Source of the DNA: Microbotryomycetes sp. JL201
Lineage: Eukaryota; Basidiomycota; Microbotryomycetes
Length of the DNA stretch: 64,000 nt
Assembly: GCA_033819885.1 (NCBI GenBank)
Contig: JAQYUZ010000030.1
Coordinates: forward strand, 151,902 to 215,901
Reading direction: 5' to 3'
Part shown: positions 1 to 10,644 of the stretch, one piece after another
Layout of the letters: every line of letters begins with the position of its first letter
Position numbering within the stretch: position 1 is the stretch's first letter
Notes under the pieces: model-generated
Seen by the model: only the letters and a program-made list of their open reading frames with translations
Told to the model about the DNA's origin: nothing
The model's database searches: none
Translations under genes and position numbers: made by a program

Positions 1-380
1 GAGGTCGCGTGATTTGAGACAAAGAGTCAGTGTGCTTTTATGGTGGGCCCTTGTATGGAAAAAAGACTGTGCGGACCTTTGTAGTAGCAGTGCAACAGGA
101 CGGTTGAGCGGTCTTGGGCGATCCTTGGATTGCCCATCGCTGCACCCAAAGATGATGAGCCAACGTGGGCAGGAGTCGGGGAAGCAGGGGTTCCGGAAGT
201 CGTAGACGTGGCCATACTGTGGTATAGCCAACCAACGTGATCCAAACCAAGGCGAAACAGAACAACCCCTCGGTAGCCGACGTCATAGTCCCGCCTTTGG
301 GGCCCGAGCTCCCTTAGGCTCACGCTCACGCATGGCAACATTATACAGACATGGCTACAGACAAGAACAACATAACTCAA
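1..380. other. No gene recognised at window edge
   Basis: Short open frames occur on both strands, but none has a recognisable domain, a convincing start or splice signals tying it to a neighbour. The stretch lies downstream of the first GAF gene, whose stop codon is at 381-383. It may hold that gene's 3' untranslated region or the end of a gene outside the window. Confidence 0.5.
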
Positions 381-3334
381 CTAGCGCACCAAATATTTTT
401 GCAACTGTTCCGCAACAGACAAGAACGCATTCAGCTCCTTTTCGTCAAACTCGCGTTCAACATCCTTTGTGTAACCCGCCAAAACGTATCCGACTTTGTT
501 CGTCTCCGTCACGGGCAGCAAAATGCCAGAAGCGTACGCATTTTGTTCCGTACCGGTCGTCGACTTTTGCTCAGCCTTGATCTCCACGTTTTTCGACAAC
601 GATCGCGACATGTTTGGAGACATGAGCGGATTCTTGAACAGTAAACCGCCTTCTGGAGCTCTCAAAGCCTTCAGGTGCAGGCTCGCGTCGAACGAAGGTG
701 TCGTCGGCGGCAAATTCCAAGCACTCGATAGTGTCAACCGAATCTGGTTGACATCCGAGCCACCATCGTCACCTAGATCAAGCGCAACAAGGTAGACGAG
801 AGACAAGTCAAGACCTTGACCCAGAGTCTTTGTCGCCAAGTCGAAAACTTTTTGACGAGACGTCAAAGGCGATTCTCGCACCGTCTGAGAAGGAAATGTC
901 GGTTTGGTTGAATCCGAACCAGGGTAGACGCTAGAAGTGTCGGATGCGTTGCGAACGTGCTGAACTTGGCGAGTGGTCCGAGTCGGGCCTTCTGCAGACG
1001 AGATCGACCCTCGTCGCTCGATCGGCACACCAGGCGCTGACGCTTCAATCGACGAAGTGGGTCGAGCCACTGCGTTCGTATTGGTTTGCCAGTCGATGTA
1101 GGAAGATGTCGAGTGCGAAGAGCGGTGGCCCGGACGGCTGAACGTCGATGATGTAGGCGCAATAGGCGAGTTGAAGGACGACATTGACGAGACGGAAGAC
1201 CTTCGGGCGGACGCCCACGCCGAGATTGCATTAGACGCATCTGTCGCGAGCGAACGCCTGAACGCAGAGGAAGCGCAAGTCAGCCTTTACAATAGAGGCC
1301 GAAAGGCTCGAACTAACAATTTCGCTCGCTCGGCAGGACTGAAAGCACTTCTCGGCTCGTCATCAATGATGGCAACTGTACCGATCGCGATCCTGCCGCC
1401 AGCCTCTTCCTCCAGGTCTGGGTCAGACGGTCCATACACTGGCATGCCTGCGGGAAACAATGTCACAAACAGTCGGGCATCAGGGACGCGCCAGGCGCAG
1501 TACTGACCTGCATAGAAGCGCGCGCCCAAAACGACCGCCATCACATTATTTCTGAACCTCCAATCGCGCTGGGTGTCGAGCACGACAAGTCCTTTCTCTC
1601 CATTCAAGAGCGTGTGAGCGCATATCGAAGCTGCTTTCGGCAACGATTCGATTTGCTCAGGCACGCCTTCGGCAGCAAGCAATAGTTGTCGTTGATCGTC
1701 GAGTACAGAAACGAGTGTCATCCTAGCTCCAAACAATCGACGGGCGCGCTCGAGAATGTTGACGAGTGTTGGATGGTTTGTTATACCTCTCGGTGCCGCT
1801 GAAACCGAAGCTGGTCGACCGTTTTTGGTTGGGAAGGGCATGCTGGGCGAGTTGGACGAATAAGCAGACGATGGCGCTGTCGAGGCGTACGAATCTCTCT
1901 TGACAGACATGTCGCGATGATGAAACAGCGATTCGTGTCCATTGCTAGACATCGTTGCTCTCGACGATGATGCTGCTGATGGGGCTTGTGCCATGGCGGC
2001 CGACGCTGGACCGGCAAAGTCCGTTCCAGCGGCGGCGGCTGCAACGAGGCTAAAGCGAAGCAGCAATTTGCGCCGCAAAGGCTCGAGCGACGATGGAGGC
2101 GCGTTGAAATTGCCTTCTTGATATGGAGATGGCCGCGACAATGCGTCACTATTATGAGAAATCGGCGGGAAAGGTGGATCTTCGATATCGATCGCGCCCT
2201 GTTGATGCGAAAGTAAGTAAAAGCTCAGGCGAAAACGTTCAGCAATCCCACCTTTGAGTACATGAGGGCGTATTCATTCCAGGTCTTCGGAACCTCGTAC
2301 GCCTGCGATTGACTGTCGAGCCGGATCGCGCCACCGAGAATAGCCGTCTTTCTCGAAGACGCATGACTGCTTCTCAGGCTAGATGTGCCAGATGCAGACG
2401 ACGATAAAGATGACCTCGACCTGCTGCCGCTTGGGCCGAGCTGTAACTGAACCGAGCCTGGTTTCTGGTTGCGCATCACCGATCGAGAAGGCGCCGCGTA
2501 CTGGTCAACGTTGCGGTTTGACCAGTCGATCGGAGGAGGCACGACCGAGTTGAGACCCTTGAAACCAAGGGCTGCAGCAAGCGCCTTGCGCTTGGAGACG
2601 GACGCCGTTTGAGTTTTCGTCGGCTGAGGCTTGCGTCGTTCCCTGGCTCTGTCGTGGTCGAGAACGACTTTCGTGGCAAAAGCGTCGCTCAGATCCCCAT
2701 AGTTGCGCACTTCTGATCGTGCAGAGTTGCCAGGTGGCGGCGGCGGCGTTGTGAGCAACAGCCAGTGAGCTGCCGGCGGCAGTGGCGGAGCATAATCGAC
2801 GCGTGCTCCTCTTGGCTTGCTAGGTTTTGACAATGAGGAAGCAGACGTCGAAGCCAAGCCTGGTGGAGGTGCGTACGACGAAGAGCGCGAATGGGCGCTG
2901 CTTGGTGCAGTCGCAGTAGCGGAGCCTGCGGCGGACGAAGTCAAGCTCGACGCGTCGCTTGTTGACGAATCTGTCCGCTGCAGAGCAGGTGGGCGTCGAG
3001 CCGAGGCTGGCTTGGAGGGAAACACGTCCCGCCGTTTCATATGTCCTTGCAGGACCAGCGCTGACATGTCGAACGCGTCGGCATCGTTCGTCGTGCGTGA
3101 AGTTTGCGCTGGGCGTGGTCCGGCGCCAACACGCTGACCATGCTCTGACGCTGTCGTGTATGATTCACTGGCAAGACTTGGCGTGCGCGCAAATGAGAAC
3201 GAATCGTCAATGTTGTCGCCGCCAGGAGCCACGGCCTCGTCACCGGCTGCGACAGAATCTGCCGCTGTCGACGCTGAAAAACAAGCTTGCGTCGACTCGA
3301 ACTCGGAGACCGTCGTGGGTGAGGTCAACGACAT
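381..3334 (-). CDS. Double GAF-domain protein, tandem paralogue A
   Basis: Four exons give 926 residues: 3334-2252, 2198-1508, 1447-1318 and 1257-381, with introns of 53, 60 and 60 bases. Residues 1-490 are Ser/Ala-rich and probably disordered. A first GAF domain follows (about 498-635; DWRF and GARFYAG motifs typical of fungal GAF proteins). A second GAF-like domain ends the protein (about 760-925; LKALRAPEGGLL and VLAGYTKD). GAF domains bind small ligands or act as dimer modules. No kinase, cyclase or DNA-binding domain is visible, so the role is unknown. The protein closely matches the gene at 5610-8084 in domain order and in two intron positions, so the pair is a tandem duplication. The intron at 1507-1448 is absent from the paralogue and, being 60 bases without a stop, could be retained. 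Splicing it out restores the alignment. Confidence 0.85.
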
Positions 3335-3924
3335 GATTCTCTCGTCAACCAGGTGTGCCTCTGTTTTCCTTCACGAGTCGTTGAGAGCGAGACGGAAATC
3401 TGGGACCCGTTCGTGTTGCTGCGAACGTCAACGACACGCTCAACGACTCTTGGAGCCTCACAGCCAGCGAAATGACGAATACGCGCTCGACCACAACGCA
3501 GTGCCGAGTCAGACTGAAGGAAGCTTTGAGCAAAGCGAGCAAGTGTCTGCAGTTCGAGGCTTTTGTCGGGCCGGTCTCCGCACAAGCTCGCCCGCGCTCG
3601 TTGTATGCACGCACGCGAAAGTGAGACATACGCCAGAAGGTTGCGTGGTCCGTGATCCCGCAAAACTGTTCTTTCGTTCGCTTTTGATCGAACAACTTGT
3701 AATCGTGGATTATAATGCGATGCGCGGTTATCTTGCAAACTGTTCACAGTGAGAGCAGAGACGGAACCTTGTTCCAACTCAAACGCACGCACGCGGAATT
3801 GTGCAGAAGCTCACAGTTCATTCACGTGACTGTGCATTTAGCATGAAGGCGAGGTCTTTGAACGGAAACTTGCATACAGCATAATGTGCCAACTCTTTCG
3901 TATTGCAAAGATTAAATCCGCCGC
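3335..3924. other. Intergenic: 5' region of GAF gene A, 3' region of beta-lactamase-like gene
   Basis: This holds the likely promoter and leader of the leftward GAF gene that starts at 3334, and the 3' end of the next leftward gene. Open frames on both strands lack recognisable domains. I see no RNA gene. Confidence 0.5.
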
Positions 3925-5299
3925 TTACGCCGCCACGCTTTGGTAAACCTCGCCTTCAAGCTCGAGCCATGGATTGATGACTTTCGGATCGTTGAATGGG
4001 AAACTAGCAGACAGAATCATGTGTCCAACTTTGGCACTCGGGTCTGCACTCCAGAAATTGTTGCACAGTCCTGCCCACCACACCGAATTGGCTTTCCGAC
4101 CCGTTGGCAAGTCAGATTTGAGTATTTGGAATGATATGCCCCAGCCCTTGTCGACGCCAGGCATCATTTCGATCGGATACGTATACTCTTTGTTGACCGC
4201 AGGAATCTTTTTGTCCATGGCATCTTGCGCCGGCTTTTCGCCACCGAGTATGTCCGGCAATTGATCTCTGAGCATCTCACGCACCGTGTCCTCTTCTAAA
4301 ATGCGAGTGCCGTTGGCGCCAACTCCACCGTTCAAGAGAGGCACAATGCATTTGAGGTAGCTGTGGACCAGCGTGAGCGCACAGCCTGGCAGAGAACATA
4401 ATCTCACTCACTCTGCGACAGTGCCAAAAGCACCCGCCCCACCGCTATCCTGCGTCGCGCCGTGAGTTGTAAACTTGAGGTGCTCGCGCTTTGTGAGCTT
4501 GCCATCCTCGCCGCGCTGGTGCATCTGCATCAGCTTTTTCTTGTCGTCGTCGGAGAGGTGAAACGAGATAGAGCTTGCGCCCAGCGGTTCAAAGACATTC
4601 TCCTGCAGCCACTCGCTGAGTTTCTTCGAGGAGGCGCGTTCCAGGATGATGCCGGCCCAATCGATACCAGTGCCATACTCCCAGCCGCTGCCGGGTTCAA
4701 ACACAAGCGGTCCCTCAAACGCCTTTGCCGTGCCATCAAATTCGTCGAGTCCGTCATTGAGCTTTGACCATCTCTGCCCATCAATCTTGAAGAACGAGTA
4801 GCACAAACCCGCCGTGTGGGTCAACAAGTTACGTAGAGTAGGCTTGGCACGGACTTGGATGCCGCCCATCATTTCTTTTGCGATGAGTTCAGGCGCAAAC
4901 TTTTCGACTTGAGCGGCGTCGTCGAGGTTGAGCAAACCTTTCTCAACAGCTCTGGCCAGCATGTAGGTGAGCAAGTAGTGAACGAAATCCTGAACGTGAC
5001 CTTACTGCATGCATGCGATCGCTGCCAGCATCTTTGTGCAGCTGTAATACGCAAAAAGCGTGTCGTCTGTTACATTGTCACATGATCCTGCACAGACACT
5101 CGCAAAGTCAGCGTGCACGAACCACCAAGGCGTATCGTGGTAACGAGAGCGCACCGATCTCACGTTCTCCGGCGGCCACAGTCGCAAACTTCCACTCTCC
5201 GCTCTTGTCCTGCCACACTGCACCAAACTGCGCGCCAGCAGGTCCATCTTCTTTGACGGCTTTGTCGAGGATGGGCTGAAGCTTTGATTCGAGTGACAT
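3925..5299 (-). CDS. Beta-lactamase-like serine hydrolase (class C/esterase fold)
   Basis: Four exons (5299-5164, 5087-5006, 4951-4412, 4360-3925) give 397 residues, the usual length for the beta-lactamase/transpeptidase-like family. The catalytic S-x-x-K motif is SCTK (Ser61 to Lys64), on the short second exon just after the conserved DDTLF. The tyrosine motif is YGT at about 165-167, in WEYGTGIDWAG. LLTHTAGL and the later GGAGAFGTVA segment are also typical. In fungi such proteins are mostly esterases or hydrolases acting on small esters or lactones; the substrate cannot be read from sequence. There is no clear signal peptide, so it is probably cytosolic. The gene sits between two GAF paralogues transcribed in the same direction. 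The last intron (4411-4361) was placed by the continuity of VADYLKCIVPLLNGG. Resistance to beta-lactams should not be inferred. Confidence 0.85.
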
Positions 5300-5609
5300 G
5301 TTGACGTTCTGTCAAGAGAGAGGAAATGGGTAGTGCCTCGCCTGAGAACATTAAATTGTGGGGCGCACAGACAGTGCGGGTCCCGGCCCTTCAATATGAC
5401 GTAATAGCACGTTAGTGCGCCAGCACAGCCTTGATTGCCCAAATACTGACAAATCAACGTTGTCGGCATGTGCATGAGCTTACTTTTATGCAAAAAGCGA
5501 TGATCGGAGAGATCCTTGGCAAAAGCTACTGCATTTCAAATGGTCGTGATACAACATTATCCTTTTCTAGAGAAACAAACACATCGCCCGATTCCTACTC
5601 CAAATACCA
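5300..5609. other. Intergenic: promoter side of the beta-lactamase-like gene
   Basis: About 310 bases between the stop of GAF gene B and the start of the beta-lactamase-like gene, both transcribed leftward. Nothing beyond likely 5' and 3' untranslated sequence is visible. Confidence 0.5.
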
Positions 5610-8084
5610 TCAAGCCACGACCGACGATCCCTTGCCGACCTTGGTGCAAAACGATTCCAGCTGCTCGGCGAATTTCACAAGAACTGACAAGTCTCGTTGC
5701 TCAAATTGCCTCTCCGCATCCTTTGTATAGCCTGCTAACACAAATCCTGTTCTTCTGACTTCCAAGATCGGAATGAGCATGCCGATGGCGAACGCGGGCG
5801 AGTCTGGAGCGGTTGCATTTGGCGTGCTTGAAAATCTCGGGTTCTTGTACAAGAGACCTCCCTCTGGAGCTCTCAGCGCCTTCATATGAAGAGCTGGGTC
5901 GAACGACGGAGCTGGTGAAGGCATTCCGTGCGATGCGAGAACTTTCAATGTAGGTCCGGTGACGTTTTGGAGAGACAAGTCGAGCGAGACGAGGTAGACG
6001 AGTGACAAGTCGAGAGCTTTGGCGAGCATGCGCACAGCTTGATCGAAAACCCTTTGCAGGTCGCGAGGAATAGCAGAAACGGGCGCCTCGGATGTGACTG
6101 CGAGCGACAGACCGCCACCTGTCGTTTTGTTCCGGCTTGACGAGATGGACGGCGCCGTCAATGCTGTTGTGGCGCTCGAGATACTTGCAGCATCGGCAGA
6201 ATTTCGTCTCGAGAGTGTGGTGGCATCCGACACGGCGTCCGAACCCGCTCGGACGTGCTCAGGCCGAGCAGAGCGCAAAATGGCAGGTGGCGCGAGCGGT
6301 GGTGGTGGCAAGCTGCCAATCGGAGCAAGAGACCGGCTGACGGGCGTCTTGGGTCGTCGTTCTGATCTCGGTGGAGGAATAGGCATGGCGGACGGCGAGA
6401 CGGGCGTAGTTGCTCGCGAAGGCATCTCGTCCGTGTCGTCGTCTCGGTCATCCGTGTCGTCATGCAGCTCAGATGCTTGCCGCTCATCCGGCAGAGCGGA
6501 CGGCTGCAGGGACCGAGGTCCCGCTTCGGTTGAAGAGGTGCCAGGTAGGGTGATTGTCGAGGCTTGAAACGATTCTTCAAGGCGGCTAAGCTTGCCCATC
6601 ATGCGATCGTTCACCCACTTTTCGACTTCAGCGGAAGCTTTGGCAGCCATGTCGTGCCTACGAATGCCAAGCATCAGTGCGCGCCTTGCGAGCGAGTGAA
6701 CCAGTTCCAAACACTCACAGGTATTGTCTCTGCTCCTCGGTAAATTCTTCGCGTGGGCGATCGTCGGCGACGCACAACGTGCCAATCGGAATCGGAGGCG
6801 CATCAGGATCACCGAACGAAGGCGCAAGCAGAGGCACGCCAGCGTAAAACTTTGCCCCGAGCTGCTGTGCCGGCACACCGTTTGCAAAACGCCAGTCGTT
6901 CTGGGCGTCGAGGACGACCATTCCATTGTTCTCATCGTCCATGATGGCGTGTGCGCAGAAAGTGACGGATCGCGGCAGACCAGGGCCGAGATCCATGCCG
7001 CCAGTGACGAGAAACAGTTGCTGGTCATCGTCCAAGACAGTCAGCATGCTGACTTTAGAGTCAAACATGTCTTTGCATTGCGTGACAATGTCTCTGAAAG
7101 CTGGATGATCTTTCATGCTGCAGACGGCTTCTTCGACGTTGGACACGTGTGAGCGAGCGGTCGAAGGCGTCAGGGACGAATTGTCGGCGTCGCGGCGGCT
7201 CGAGCCCGGCAGCGTTGTCGTCGAAGCGGCTGCGGCCTTTGTTCCGAACAAGTCGAGACGGTTGACAACGTTTTGGCGCGCGGCTTCGTTCGCTGGCAGT
7301 GGCGGCATGAAACATTTCGTAACGAGCGGCGTCGGCGACCCGTCCGCAGTCTGTGTCGGCGGCATCGGAGGATCTTCCAAATCCATCTCATTCTTTACGT
7401 TCAGGTCAAAGCATCAGTCACTCAAGTCTCTACTGGCGCAGTTGGAACGAGACGACTTACGTTGATGTAGCGCTGCTGATATTCTTCCCATGTCTTTGGC
7501 AAATCTTCCTTTGGCGTCTTGCTGCTCAGCTTTCTCTTGACGAGCTTGACAAGCTTCTTGCTTTGGTCGCGCAAGTGATTCGCGGCGTCTTTGATGTGCT
7601 GTTGGGGACCAGGTTTCTGAACAACAGCAGCTCGCTGCGCTTCTGTAGGCGTCAACATTTCTGGGTTCACTATCCTGGGATCGTGTGCGTGCTTTTTGCT
7701 CCTTGAGCTGAAACCGAGCCTGGCAAGAAGCTTGTTCCCAGACTTGGGCTTTGGGGTGGAGCGTTGACTTGCCGGAGCGCTTCGTTCGCGTTTGACTTCA
7801 TTCTCCAATAGCACGACAGCCATTGGAGACAGGTCTTCGGCGCCGGGCATCTTTAAGCGATTTTGGGCGCTCAAACGCGACGAAGCGGATGAGGACGAGT
7901 CTTGTTGACCGTAACGCGAGAGCGAGGATGCTGATTGGGAGTAGCTCGAGTTTGCCGTCGATGGCCGTGCTGCTCTGCGGGGCGGGGCTGTCGAGGTCGA
8001 GGCTGTTGGCGACGAGGGAGTGGCGACGATGTGAATCGTAGAGTCGAGCGAAGCCGTTCGTGCAAGACTGAAACCGCCAGACAT
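5610..8084 (-). CDS. Double GAF-domain protein, tandem paralogue B
   Basis: Three exons (8084-7461, 7392-6719, 6657-5610) give 781 residues. The N-terminal 210 residues are Ser-rich and basic. A first GAF domain (about 305-435) carries DWRF and GAKFYAG; a Pro/Ser linker follows; a second GAF-like domain (about 610-775) carries MKALRAPEGGLLYKN and VLAGYTKDAE. Both introns match positions in paralogue A: after PKTWEEYQQRYIN, and within a Leu codon ending the first GAF domain. The paralogues share about the same domain order, while linkers and N-termini have diverged, so the duplication is not recent. The first acceptor (AAAG at 7396-7393) was chosen to give NEMDLEDPP, aligned with GAIDIEDPP in A. 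The function is unknown; a cytosolic ligand-sensing or scaffold role is only inference. Confidence 0.85.
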
Positions 8085-8542
8085 GTGCCTCAGTTCGCGG
8101 TTGGTTGTCAGTCTCGTCTTGTGTTGGTGCGTGAGGAAGAGGGCGAGATTGTGACGGACAACAAGAAAAGGTCCCCGAGACGAGATTGCCCCTGGCGCGA
8201 GGGTCTGATCAGAAGGATCGCTCGGCTAGCGCCTGGCTCTGTTCATCTTTTCTCCTCGCTCGAGCCACGAGGAAACACTGCAATTAGCAGCCGCAGCGAG
8301 CCGAACAGCCTGGCCCCGTTTTCAAAGGGAGCCGTTGCGCCGTCACAAAGGGGGTTTCACTTTGGCGCGCTTTGGCGCGTCGCGACGCGTCGCGTCACAG
8401 GAAGACGACGCGTAGACAAATGAACACGTGATCATCGCGTCGCTATGTACCAGATGAGTGAAGAAAGCACGAAAGTGTCGTATCATGGTGTGACAGCCAG
8501 CCGTCTATCAATTGCGCACTGCACAACTTGCACTAATTCTGC
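8085..8542. other. Intergenic: promoter of GAF gene B
   Basis: This lies upstream of the GAF gene start (8084) and downstream of the tubulin cofactor stop (8543). It includes a run of repeated GCG/CGT-rich words near 8365-8410 (tttggcgcgc, cgtcgcgacgcgtcgcg). No coding potential is recognised. Confidence 0.5.
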
Positions 8543-10504
8543 TCACAAAGCCTCTACTCTGATCGAATCCCCGTCACCCAAGCCCCACCAGCTCACTTCC
8601 CTCGCTTCCTGATCTGGTGGTATTTCTACCCTTTGTGATTCACCATTGGCGCTTGTAAACTCGGCTATCAGCTTGAACCTGGATTTCGGTATCGGCTTGC
8701 CTGTCGCTCGCGCCGCCAGGGCTCGCAATTGCAGAGTTTTGGCTGTTGGCAAGAGCTTGACGGACACAGGTCCTGACACGTTGTCTCCTGACAGCACATT
8801 GAGTTCTGCGCAATGTACACGAAGAGTCAGCTTGCTCCAAAATTGTTGCGATTTGCGGAATCGCTTGCCCATAAGCTGCGCCCTTAGCTTGGGAGGCGGC
8901 GCAGGGTCAGCTCTCTGGTCTGCGCCGTGTTCTGTAAAGATCAGAGTCTAAGTGACGCGTTCGATGTTCGAAAAGACAGACTGACTAGTCGAAAGTTGAC
9001 GCCACCGGGGATGCTGCGCCACCTTGTCTGCGTCTGTCCCCGGTTCTCTCGCAATTTGACCAAGGTACCACAGTTCGGCGTCTGACCTCTCGCTCACAGA
9101 GATCTAGGGCATGCGTTGTCAATCGACAAGTAGCAGCATTTCATCAGAAGCCAGAAACTTACAGGACTGTTATCAAGAGTGCCAATGCTCGACACTCTAG
9201 CCACGATGCCCAACCGTACATCACGTTCTGGCAGATCTTTGAATATCGGATTACCCAAAACCGCGAGAGACTCGAGATCCGGTGAAACGCTCGCGAGGTT
9301 GTTGAAATCGGACCACTCGGCTAGCAGATTCGCCGCGAGCGATAGGTGGCGCAAACGAAGCTTTCGGGAGCTCGTCGTGACATTTTGTATACGGTTACGC
9401 GCAATTAGCAGTGTCTCGAGCCTTTTGAATGCGGAGTTTGGTTAGCTGGATTGCGCAAAACAGCGTTGGACTGCCTCACAAGGGCAGACTTTCGACTGTT
9501 TCGGCAACAACCTGCCATTCCGCTAGGCCACACCCTTCGAGGTTCAGAGATTCGAGCCTAGGAAGCTGGAGCTTGTCTATTTTTGTCATGCTTTCGATGG
9601 GGATGGGGTTGTCGCCAAACTCGAGATGAGTGAGATTGACCAGGTTTGGACTCAGCCGCACGAGCTTTCAAGTCTGTCGATTAGCGACTTGCGATTGCGC
9701 AGCGTTGTCACTCTTACCTCTGACCACTGCATCAGAGTGCGGTTCAAAGTAAGCTTTTTGAGTTTGCCAAACGCAGCCAGGTCGAGGTACCGGTCTACGT
9801 AGGCGACGCGATTGCAGTTAAAGTACAGCGTGTCGACGCCAAGCATGTCCTCAACGATTGCGGATAGATCTTTGATTGTGGCGATCTGGGAAAATGACAA
9901 GTTGACGGTGCGAACGGCGGCGAGCCGGTCGCGAACGCTTGTCCTGTCCGAGTCTGAACCCGGTCCGTTGACGCCTTGCCACTCTAGGCCGATTTCTTTG
10001 ACATTGAGCTTTCTGAAACGTTGTTCAATCGCTGACAAGTCCGTCACGTGAAGTTTATAGGTTGATGGCTCGCCGAAGCTAGCGGGTCGCTCGTCTTCCG
10101 CAAGGACGTATCTTTGCTCGACAGCTCGCCAGAATGACTTGCCTGCATAGTCTGATCCCAACGCTTGAGGTCTGAGAAAGCTGCCCGTGCCTGGCACGCT
10201 GCAAGAGGAGCGGTTCGTGCGTTCAGCTCGACTGCTGGCGAATGGCGCCTGACGCGTGCTGGCTTGCTTACGTGCATTTAAAGTACTCGACCCCCGTCTT
10301 GTCATACGTTCCGGAATGTCTCCCCCTGCCATGTGTGCCGTCGACGATGTCCCATTCGATGCCTAACCAGTAGCCAGCAGTCGGCTCAACAGGGCCAATG
10401 TAGCGCACTGTGCCTAGATACACTCTGTCCAAGCCGGTCGCCGAGTCTTTGACAGTCAGATTGATCCGCTGGCCGACATGAGGCTGTGTTGCGGTTGTGC
10501 TCAT
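8543..10504 (-). CDS. Tubulin-folding cofactor E (CAP-Gly, LRR, ubiquitin-like)
   Basis: Six exons (10504-10272, 10198-9718, 9664-9480, 9421-9163, 9103-8986, 8931-8543) give 554 residues, the usual size for TBCE/Pac2. An N-terminal CAP-Gly domain (about 10-77) includes YLGTVRYIGPVEPTAGYWLG and ends at GTGSFLRP. Leucine-rich repeats fill about 130-390 (for example LVNLTHLEFGDNPI and LRHLSLAANLL). Then comes the family segment with HPRW, and a ubiquitin-like C-terminus (VSVKLLPTAKTLQLRALAARA). TBCE acts in the cytosol with cofactors C and D to assemble the alpha/beta-tubulin dimer. All five introns (53-73 bases) are GT-AG, and each is fixed by phase plus domain continuity. The start is the ATG giving MSTTATQPHVGQR, just before the CAP-Gly fold; a longer in-frame upstream extension lacks conservation. 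Confidence 0.9.
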
Positions 10505-10644
10505 ACGATGGGAGGGAAAGCACGCTTCGCACCTGTCTCCTGAAGATGCACACAAACATGATTTACTGCATTGCATTATCAACACTTGACTCCACTTTCC
10601 CCGAAAGTCGCCCCAAAATATTACAAAGCCTTTTCGCAAATTGT

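Noticed and set aside
3925-5299. Reading the beta-lactamase-like gene as an antibiotic resistance gene
   Set aside because: It is a multi-intron nuclear gene of the eukaryotic serine hydrolase branch. The family is mostly esterases, and no resistance role can be claimed.
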